The notes beneath the pieces are model-generated. The model did not search any database. It was not told the origin of the DNA and saw only the letters and a program-made list of their open reading frames with translations. DNA of 64,000 bases from a virus: the IMG/VR virus record IMGVR_UViG_3300010885_076238, positions 62,001-126,000 of that record. One strand, given 5' to 3'. The first letter of the stretch is position 1. Each line of letters starts with the position of its first letter. The translations under genes were made by a program, and so were the position numbers. Positions 57,947-63,608 of the stretch are shown here, piece by piece.

Positions 57947-57970
57947 ATGAACCAAAAGGAAGCCAAATGA
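57947..57970 (+). CDS. Seven-codon leader ORF (MNQKEAK)
   Basis: Begins five bases after GTTAT. Its stop overlaps the ATG of the next gene (ATGA at 57967). AAGGAAG inside it suits as that gene's ribosome site. Confidence 0.45.
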   Translation: MNQKEAK

Positions 57971-58593
57971 CTAAATACCCACCTATCGATCCAAAAGAAG
58001 TCTACGACAGCCTCTATACCCGTTCTAAGAATATTGTAGACTGGTATGAGTTTCTCGGAGATCACAATATCGAAACAATCTCATACTTAGACCCTTGCAC
58101 TATGGAATCTAAGGGAAATAAATTCGTTGTTTGTGACGATCCTGCCGGTGGACGTTCTCTTAAAATCCCTGAGCAACTTGCCCACGAAATTAGAGGAAAT
58201 CCTTATTTTGATGTTGAAGCAACCGATGCTGACCTTCCAAGAATCGAAGCCGCACTAGACAATCTCTCAGAACAAGATAAAGAAATTGTCGAAAAAGCAA
58301 AAGAATACGGCGACGGTTCTGGAAATAGAAACACAGAAGTTTCTCTCACCGTTAATCTATATTGCAATTGGGACGGCGATCTATTATTTCCAACAGTAAT
58401 CGTAGACGAAATAGCCAATCACGATACCCTCAAATATGGGGTAAATTGGGATAAAGCAAAAGAACTTGAACATAAGGCGAAAAAAGAAGTTCTTAATAAA
58501 GTCGCCCAATATAAGAACATCGTTATTAAAATCGCCACAGAACTTAAAATTAACTCACACGATGTTCATGAGTATATTATGGGATGGGGATGA
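57967..58593 (+). CDS. Hypothetical protein
   Basis: 208 residues. Helical and acidic, with DPCTMESKGNKFVVCDDPAG, then an EVSLTVNLYCNWDGDLLFPT beta-rich stretch. Unknown family. Codon use is more C-rich than most genes here. Coupled to the leader ORF and to the next gene. Confidence 0.72.
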   Translation: MTKYPPIDPKEVYDSLYTRSKNIVDWYEFLGDHNIETISYLDPCTMESKGNKFVVCDDPAGGRSLKIPEQLAHEIRGNPYFDVEATDADLPRIEAALDNLSEQDKEIVEKAKEYGDGSGNRNTEVSLTVNLYCNWDGDLLFPTVIVDEIANHDTLKYGVNWDKAKELEHKAKKEVLNKVAQYKNIVIKIATELKINSHDVHEYIMGWG

Positions 58594-58715
58594 TGAAAAT
58601 TAGATTTCAAGATGAAATTATGCAAAAGCATTACGAGTCTTTAATAAAAGATGGGTATCATTGGAAAATAGCAGAAATCAAAACAATAAAAAGATTTGAA
58701 GAATATGACCAATAA
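58593..58715 (+). CDS. 40-residue hypothetical protein
   Basis: Start overlaps the previous stop (TGATG). Helical and charged (QDEIMQKHYESLIKDGYHWK). Ends two bases from the convergent tagged gene. Confidence 0.6.
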   Translation: MKIRFQDEIMQKHYESLIKDGYHWKIAEIKTIKRFEEYDQ

Positions 58716-58717
58716 GA

Positions 58718-59098
58718 TTACCCCAATGCTTTTTTAATTTGTCCACTATCCAACGCAGGACTTCTTAATTTCGCAACAACATAATCCCTAAGTTGCTTAC
58801 TACTCACTTTTCTCAGTTCTCCCACAATGCCATTGTTTTTTATCACAGGCAGTTCCATCAAATTATCCACGCCCAAAGGCTCTGTAGCATCGTAATACCT
58901 TCCATCGTAATAAATGAAAGCATGAGCATCATCTGCAAATAATTGACCCGATTTTAAATAATATTTAGCAGCCAATGCCCAATTATAACAATGACCACGA
59001 TTAATAATCTCTGGACTCATTCCAGAAAATATTTTTTCACTTATAATCGATAAATCAACCGATTCTAATATGTTGTAAAATTTATAAAAATTAATCAT
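58718..59098 (-). CDS. Tagged papain-like/transglutaminase-like protein
   Basis: 126 residues, minus strand. Tag MINFYKFYNILESVD with ILE|S. GHCYNWALAAKYYL gives a Cys on a helix start, DDAHAFIYYDGRYYDATEPL a His and an Asp. The Cys-His-Asp order fits papain-like and transglutaminase-like folds (proteases, amidases, deamidases). Probably a small virion enzyme; the substrate is unknown. Confidence 0.62.
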   Translation of the reverse strand: MINFYKFYNILESVDLSIISEKIFSGMSPEIINRGHCYNWALAAKYYLKSGQLFADDAHAFIYYDGRYYDATEPLGVDNLMELPVIKNNGIVGELRKVSSKQLRDYVVAKLRSPALDSGQIKKALG

Positions 59099-59104
59099 CT
59101 TAAT

Positions 59105-59112
59105 TATTTATC
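59105..59112 (-). promoter_or_regulatory. Possible T4-late-like box (GATAAATA)
   Basis: One mismatch to TATAAATA on the minus strand, six bases before the tagged gene start. Confidence 0.35.
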
Positions 59113-59139
59113 CAAGAATTTAATAATTGTAAATAATGA

Positions 59140-59676
59140 GTGGAAAAAAATATATCACTCATAGGAAATTGCCAAACAACAGCATTATGTAAGTTTCTCA
59201 GACAACTAAAATATAACGCTAAATGGCTATGCTTTGAAACAGAATGGATAAATTCCAATTGGCCCAAAAACCAATCATTGTTTCAAAATCAAATTCAACA
59301 TAATATCTTCGACCAAAACGATTGTGTAAACTTCCTAAAAATATCAGATATTATCATATTCCAACCAAATTACTTACATTGCAATGTAGTTGATAATTAT
59401 AAAAATGATACCGCCCAAACTATTACACTATCTCCCGTTTTTGTTAATAATTTAGATTACATCTTAGAAAAAGAATCAAAATATCAAACCAATGTTAAAA
59501 TATCCAGTATCATCAGCCAATACCCTAAAGAAAAATTGTACGTTATAAACGATAACCACCTATCAACACTACTAACACTAGAAATACTAAAACAAATAGC
59601 CAACTTGGCTAACCTGCAATTCTTCGACAATATCACCTACCAAGAATTAATAAAAATACAATACCCTAATTATTAA
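59140..59676 (+). CDS. WcbI-like polysaccharide biosynthesis protein
   Basis: 178 residues from GTG 59140. The N-terminus ISLIGNCQTTALCKFLRQL is the hallmark GNCQ of WcbI-type proteins, which resemble SGNH acyltransferases in capsule formation. DIIIFQPNY and the late NDNHLSTL provide the expected Asp/His. It may modify host surface sugars. The strand is strikingly C-rich and G-poor here. Confidence 0.75.
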   Translation: MEKNISLIGNCQTTALCKFLRQLKYNAKWLCFETEWINSNWPKNQSLFQNQIQHNIFDQNDCVNFLKISDIIIFQPNYLHCNVVDNYKNDTAQTITLSPVFVNNLDYILEKESKYQTNVKISSIISQYPKEKLYVINDNHLSTLLTLEILKQIANLANLQFFDNITYQELIKIQYPNY

Positions 59677-59693
59677 TTTTCCCAAATCGTTAT
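59669..59693 (+). promoter_or_regulatory. AATAATAATT-N10-GTTAT promoter
   Basis: ATTATTAATT, ten bases, GTTAT at 59689-59693; leader with AAGGAT before the ATG at 59724. Confidence 0.65.
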
Positions 59694-59723
59694 CTCATAT
59701 CAACCCGACATAAGGATAAAACC

Positions 59724-60035
59724 ATGCCATTTGCTCTTTACCCCTCAAGAACGTACTCTCAAGATTTAGAACTGCTCAAAGAATTGGGCATAAAGCCATT
59801 CCAAGCACCAGACCAAGAAGAAATTCTAGTCGGTCAATATAAGCCGCCACACCACAAAAGAGCAAAAGTGAAAATATGGGTGAGTTGTATGCCTGCTCAA
59901 TTTTGGCGATTTGAGATCATCACAGAAGAAAACAAGAAGTTTGAAGTTCAAACCGGCTCAGGATGTTTATCAGAATATTGGCCGGGAGTATTGAAAATCG
60001 CAGAAGGTATGATGGAAGTGAAATCACTAAAATGA
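59724..60035 (+). CDS. Hypothetical protein
   Basis: 103 residues. LELLKELGIKPFQAPDQEEI, then KVKIWVSCMPAQFWRFEIIT, an alpha/beta pattern with a Trp-rich core. No family recognised. Last C-rich-strand gene before the skew switch. Confidence 0.7.
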   Translation: MPFALYPSRTYSQDLELLKELGIKPFQAPDQEEILVGQYKPPHHKRAKVKIWVSCMPAQFWRFEIITEENKKFEVQTGSGCLSEYWPGVLKIAEGMMEVKSLK

Positions 60036-60108
60036 ATTTATTAATTATTGTGGGTTATCTACCCAAATCTAACCTTTTATAATATTTAGCTGTGGGAAAC
60101 TAACCCAT

Positions 60109-60124
60109 CTGCACAAATTTTGGT
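60109..60124 (+). repeat. CTGCACAAATTTTGGT, copy 1
   Basis: Identical to 60436-60451; the core GCACAAATTTT occurs again at 62548. Role unknown. Confidence 0.75.
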
Positions 60125-60259
60125 TCACCTAATAAATTAAATAATGGCTAATATTTAATTATAAAAATAGGGTCTAGTTAAATTAAGTAATAAATTTATT
60201 AAAAAAGGTAGTGCTTAGACCCCCTTTATAATTATAACTAACTAACGGGGAAATATAGT

Positions 60260-60297
60260 TTTCTAATAAAATCTAAGGGTTTCTAGTAAAATCTAGG
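60260..60297 (+). repeat. Tandem direct repeat in the candidate origin
   Basis: TTTCTARTAAAATCTARG occurs twice, spaced 20 bases apart (60260, 60280), with two base differences. It could be an iteron-like site. Confidence 0.7.
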
Positions 60298-60305
60298 TAA
60301 AAACA

Positions 60306-60407
60306 ATGTATATTACTAATTATGAGTATCTGAGTGCGTTATTGAGTGTATTATTGATGGGAGTTGGGTTGGGGCTTTCATTGAGTAAGCTATTTTTTGT
60401 TGAATAA
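60306..60407 (+). CDS. 33-residue membrane peptide
   Basis: Starts ATG 60306 after CTAGGT. It is hydrophobic (LSALLSVLLMGVGLGLSLSK) with a single helix and G-rich codons like the genes downstream. Uncertain, because it lies in the candidate origin. Confidence 0.4.
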   Translation: MYITNYEYLSALLSVLLMGVGLGLSLSKLFFVE

Positions 60408-60435
60408 TTAAAAAATAAGTAGAAAATAATCTCTT

Positions 60436-60451
60436 CTGCACAAATTTTGGT
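60436..60451 (+). repeat. CTGCACAAATTTTGGT, copy 2
   Basis: Second identical copy, 327 bases from the first. Confidence 0.75.
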
Positions 60452-60545
60452 AGAGATTATATAGAAAATTAATAAAAAATAGTTTTTACGATATTGGGTG
60501 GTACTTTTTTTAAAGTAAAAAGACACCTGATGTTTATTTTGTATC

Positions 60546-60554
60546 TGGTATAAT
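60546..60554 (+). promoter_or_regulatory. Extended -10 promoter (TGGTATAAT)
   Basis: A perfect TGN-TATAAT. A weak -35 lies in CTGATGTTTATTT (60527-60539), which recurs before the gene at 62672. Likely drives the gene at 60595 with ribosome site GGAGG. Confidence 0.6.
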
Positions 60555-60594
60555 AATATTTTGTCTTATTCGATATGGTATACCGGAGGATAGA

Positions 60595-61341
60595 ATGGCT
60601 AAGATAAACTTATTGGACTTTTCTAAGACGTTCTCGTTGAATAGTCATGGATACAGGGGAGATTACTGGTCTAATTCTACTATAGGCGCTCCTGCTGGCG
60701 GGGGTGCTTGGACATTATCTTCTGATTTTGAAGTTGCTGTTATCAATAAGATAGTTAGTTGGAGTGATTGGAAGGGTTGTCCTGAGAATATTTTGTTATT
60801 GGCCTTTTTTAAGAAGGCTGGGAAGTTATCGGACAACAGTATTTTCTACAGCAATATTAATTCAATAAAGAGACATAGTCATTGGCGTGGATGTGACGTA
60901 GTTTATACATTTTGTAGGAATGTATTGAAGGGTAGGTTGCCGAGTGGAGCGGAGGGGAATTTTCTTTCGGACATATGGGATAATCATTATGGTAGTAGGT
61001 TTGCATATAAGTATGCTAAGTATGTGATTCGTGGTCGGTTGCCTGTGGAGTATGAGAAGGGTTGTCAGAGTCTTGATTACTTGGGATTTTTGGAGACTAA
61101 GGGGATAGAGATTAGTGATATATTAATTAATAGTACGGCTTTATCCTTTAGTTACTACAAGTATTTTTATCATTTGCCTGAGGTTGTTCATAATTTTATG
61201 TTGGCGATGCAGTTGAGTGGAGATGGTTATGCTTCTGCTTATTTCCGTCAGCGTAATAAGGATGATGTTTTGATAAAGAACAGGTTGAAGATGGTTGATC
61301 CTAATAAGACTGTGAAGGAAGTATTGATGGGGTTGAAATGA
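60595..61341 (+). CDS. Divergent GRW-repeat protein
   Basis: 248 residues. Units are degenerate (YTFCRNVLKGRLPSGAEGNF, YAKYVIRGRLPVEYEKGC). The cap is YHLPEVVHNFMLAMQLSGDG and the tail MVDPNKTVKEVLMGLK. The N-terminal 90 residues contain a Gly-rich loop (GAPAGGGAWTL) not seen elsewhere. Codons are strongly G-biased (AAG, GGG, TTG). Overlaps the next gene by four bases. Confidence 0.8.
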   Translation: MAKINLLDFSKTFSLNSHGYRGDYWSNSTIGAPAGGGAWTLSSDFEVAVINKIVSWSDWKGCPENILLLAFFKKAGKLSDNSIFYSNINSIKRHSHWRGCDVVYTFCRNVLKGRLPSGAEGNFLSDIWDNHYGSRFAYKYAKYVIRGRLPVEYEKGCQSLDYLGFLETKGIEISDILINSTALSFSYYKYFYHLPEVVHNFMLAMQLSGDGYASAYFRQRNKDDVLIKNRLKMVDPNKTVKEVLMGLK

Positions 61342-61829
61342 ATATATTGGGTAGAATTTTATTGATAATTCCTTTTTGTAAATTGTTATATGATTACGTT
61401 CCTTCCTTGGACTTTTATAGTCTTAATTATCCTCTTGGAGCGTGGCTATTAATTTTATTGGGTTTGATTTCAATTTTATTTAATATTAGTAGAATATTGG
61501 GTATAATTTACATATTGGTTGGGTATGGGTTATACAGTTATTTTATACAGAGTGATATTTATAGTTTGTGGCCGGTTGGTGGTTTAATTTTATTAATTAG
61601 ATCAGATGTTAGTAAGAAGGTTGTGGAGAAGGTTGTTCCTGTAAAGGAGAAGGCAGTTGAGAAGGTAGTTCCTGCAAAGAAGAAAGTTGTAGTTGAGAAG
61701 GTAGTTCCTGTAAAAATTAATAAAACGAAGTCTGATGAATATTGGGAGAGGTATGACGCTCGCAATAAAAAGAATTTGTTTTTTAACTTAAAAGACAAAT
61801 TTAATAAATTATTGGTAGTGGGTAGGTAG
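61338..61829 (+). CDS. Multi-pass membrane protein with VEKVVPVK repeats
   Basis: 163 residues. Three to four membrane helices occupy residues 3-88 (LGRILLIIPFCKLL; LGAWLLILLGLISILF; LGIIYILVGYGLYSYF). A tail of repeated VEKVVPVK/VEKVVPAK units (about 95-127) and a basic end follow. Repeats resemble in style the EEIPV array at 16549. Function unknown. Confidence 0.75.
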   Translation: MNILGRILLIIPFCKLLYDYVPSLDFYSLNYPLGAWLLILLGLISILFNISRILGIIYILVGYGLYSYFIQSDIYSLWPVGGLILLIRSDVSKKVVEKVVPVKEKAVEKVVPAKKKVVVEKVVPVKINKTKSDEYWERYDARNKKNLFFNLKDKFNKLLVVGR

Positions 61830-61875
61830 TAAATTAAAAAAAATTAAGTGTGGTTTTTTGCGGGGAAAAGTGAGC

Positions 61876-61903
61876 TTTACAAGAAAAAAAATTGGGCTAA
61901 AAT
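61876..61903 (+). promoter_or_regulatory. Sigma70-like promoter (TTTACA-N16-TAAAAT)
   Basis: TTTACA at 61876-61881 and TAAAAT at 61898-61903, 47 bases before the regulator gene at 61950. Confidence 0.5.
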
Positions 61904-61949
61904 GTTTGTTGTGTTTACGGTAAAATTTTTTTCACATGGAGGCTAAATT

Positions 61950-62423
61950 ATGCCCGCTGGAAGACCAAAGGGATCGAGTGGAACTAACAAGAGTTCGATT
62001 ATTCGGGAATACATTAAAGCTAATCCCACAGCGACTACGAATGAAGTGATGGAGGCGTTGGGTCAGAAGGGCATTGAGGTTAGTCAAGCTCTTGTGGCTG
62101 GAGTACGTTCTAGGGAGATGCGTGGCCCTGGGAATAAGAGTCGCAAGCGTGGTGAGATCACGGTTAGCGAATTGAATAGTATTAATGCGATGGTGGAGAA
62201 GTTTGATGATCGTTCTGTAATTATGAATATTATAGACGACATGACGACCTTGATTAAGGAAATTGGTGGTATTGATCGTTTTGAAGAAGCGATGAAGGAG
62301 TTCCAGAATTGGAAGCCTGAGTCTGAATCTTTGAAGGCGGAAGCTGCTTCTGACATATCTGGTGATGACGATGATGAGGATTCGGATGATGATGAGGACG
62401 AGGATGAAGACGAGGACGAATGA
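61950..62423 (+). CDS. Planctomycete-type DNA-binding protein with acidic tail
   Basis: 157 residues, GGAGG upstream. The AT-hook-like MPAGRPKGSSG is followed by an HTH-like block IREYIKANPTATTNEVMEAL, then GIEVSQALVAGVRSREMRG, a layout familiar from planctomycete hypotheticals. The tail (last 25 residues) is nearly all Asp/Glu. Probably a DNA-binding regulator with an AT-hook. Confidence 0.72.
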   Translation: MPAGRPKGSSGTNKSSIIREYIKANPTATTNEVMEALGQKGIEVSQALVAGVRSREMRGPGNKSRKRGEITVSELNSINAMVEKFDDRSVIMNIIDDMTTLIKEIGGIDRFEEAMKEFQNWKPESESLKAEAASDISGDDDDEDSDDDEDEDEDEDE

Positions 62424-62426
62424 ATT

Positions 62427-62448
62427 GGGAAGTTTTCGCTGACTTCCC
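62427..62448 (+). terminator. Hairpin after the regulator gene
   Basis: GGGAAGT (62427-62433) pairs with ACTTCCC (62442-62448) around an eight-base loop. No strong U-run follows, so termination would be weak or Rho-dependent. Confidence 0.5.
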
Positions 62449-62561
62449 ATAGTTAAGCCTTCGGGTTAGGATCGCGGGTAATCCTTTAATTAACTGCCGT
62501 AGAGTTTTTAGAAGTTTCTGTAAGACTGAAATCTTCTATTGTTGGTTGCACAAATTTTAAT

Positions 62562-62622
62562 AAAGAATATACTAGGGCCATTTCTGTGATATACTTTACA
62601 GAAGTGGCCTTAGTATTTCTTT
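62562..62622 (+). other. Long imperfect hairpin, possible structured RNA
   Basis: A 19-base stem (62569-62587 with 62598-62616, two G-U pairs, loop of ten) is extended by AAAGAA/TTCTTT (62562-62567, 62617-62622) past one bulge. GCACAAATTTT sits 3-14 bases upstream. It could be a terminator with a weak U-tract, an RNase III site or a small RNA. Confidence 0.6.
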
Positions 62623-62671
62623 AAACCAAGTAGGCATCTCCTGATGTTTATTTACTCAAGGAAGGGTAGGT

Positions 62672-62857
62672 ATGTTTAGGAATGAGAAGATAGTTGTTTT
62701 GGATATAGTTGATAGGTGTCTTAAGTTGGAGGATGATCGTGGTCAGATAATAAGTTTGATTTTTATTAAGGGTGGAAAATTAATAATTAAGGGTGAGTTG
62801 AAAGTTTCAGATAGTTCGATAGAGGCTCCAGAGATTAATTACTTGGATAAAAAATAA
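62672..62857 (+). CDS. Small beta-rich protein
   Basis: 61 residues, AAGGAAGG upstream. Short strands (KIVVLDIVDRCLKLEDDRGQ; FIKGGKLIIKGELKVSDSS) suggest a beta barrel or sandwich. No family recognised. Confidence 0.65.
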   Translation: MFRNEKIVVLDIVDRCLKLEDDRGQIISLIFIKGGKLIIKGELKVSDSSIEAPEINYLDKK

Positions 62858-62877
62858 AAATAATTATGTATCGTTAT
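62853..62877 (+). promoter_or_regulatory. GTTAT-type promoter
   Basis: AATAAAAATA, ten bases, GTTAT at 62873-62877; GTAGGAG before the ATG at 62895. It shows that the element is also used beyond the skew switch. Confidence 0.65.
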
Positions 62878-62894
62878 GGGGTAGGAGACAAAAA

Positions 62895-63608
62895 ATGGAA
62901 AATACCCCTAAGAAGCCTACTGAAATTCTTCCTTATAGGGAAGAGGATTGGGCAGGCGTTAGCGTTCCTAAGTTTAGGGATGCGAGTCGTGCGTGGAAGT
63001 TTTTGAAGAAGCATGGTTTTTATCGGCTTCCTGAGAAAACTGAATTAGTATTTTTGAAGGATTTATCATTAGCGATAGATTATGCTGTTCGGGTAGGCAC
63101 TAGGTTGCCGGTTGTTTTTGAAACTGAGTTGAAGAAGCATCCTCAGTTGAGTTATGATTATATTTCTAGGGTGATTCAGGCGCCTTTGGAGGAATTTGAA
63201 GAAACTATTAGCAAGGTTCCTTCGTTGCTTGTGAAGTATAGTCATGAAATTTTAGAGGCGCCTTTGCCGGAGCATTTGGAAAATTGTTTGGCGGGTGATC
63301 CGTATAATTGTTTTGAATATGCGTGGCAGGTTCTTGACGGACGTTTGCCGGAAACTTTGCACAACTATATGTTTTGTGCTAACATGGACAATAACTTTGG
63401 ACGTAGGTATCGTGGTGGGTATCATACTAAGTTGAAGGGAGCAGAGGAATACAGTCCTGACTATGTTAGTCCAGAGACTTATTTTGAATTTATCAAGTGG
63501 CAAAGGAAAAATTTGCACAGGCAGATTCAGCATTATCAAAAAATTTATGGTGTTGAATCGAAGCAGACTGTTGGCGAATTTTTACATGAATTAGAGCATG
63601 GTCGTTAA
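62895..63608 (+). CDS. Divergent GRW-repeat protein
   Basis: 237 residues. The N-terminus SVPKFRDASRAWKFLKKHGF matches 53572 and 6303. Units have LP or APL in place of GRW (YAVRVGTRLPVVFETELKK, YISRVIQAPLEEFEETIS, YSHEILEAPLPEHLENCL, YAWQVLDGRLPETLHNYM), the last merging with the cap. A basic helical end contains TVGEFLHELEHGR, the family tail. G-rich codons. Confidence 0.8.
   Translation: MENTPKKPTEILPYREEDWAGVSVPKFRDASRAWKFLKKHGFYRLPEKTELVFLKDLSLAIDYAVRVGTRLPVVFETELKKHPQLSYDYISRVIQAPLEEFEETISKVPSLLVKYSHEILEAPLPEHLENCLAGDPYNCFEYAWQVLDGRLPETLHNYMFCANMDNNFGRRYRGGYHTKLKGAEEYSPDYVSPETYFEFIKWQRKNLHRQIQHYQKIYGVESKQTVGEFLHELEHGR

Larger units (their letters stand above)
60036..60594 (+). other. 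Largest non-coding region, candidate replication origin
   Basis: Very AT-rich, almost without genes (only the small ORF at 60306). It holds a GGGTCTA/TAGACCC stem (60170-60222), a direct repeat (60260-60297), two copies of CTGCACAAATTTTGGT (60109, 60436) and a TTTTTAC/GTAAAAA stem (60483-60521). The strand bias flips from C-rich to G-rich across it. Together these suggest an origin of replication or a structured RNA region. Confidence 0.5.

Noticed and set aside
60034-60058. GTTAT element at the left edge of the candidate origin
   Set aside because: GTTAT at 60054-60058 has a poor upstream box and no gene follows within 240 bases, so it is not counted as a promoter.
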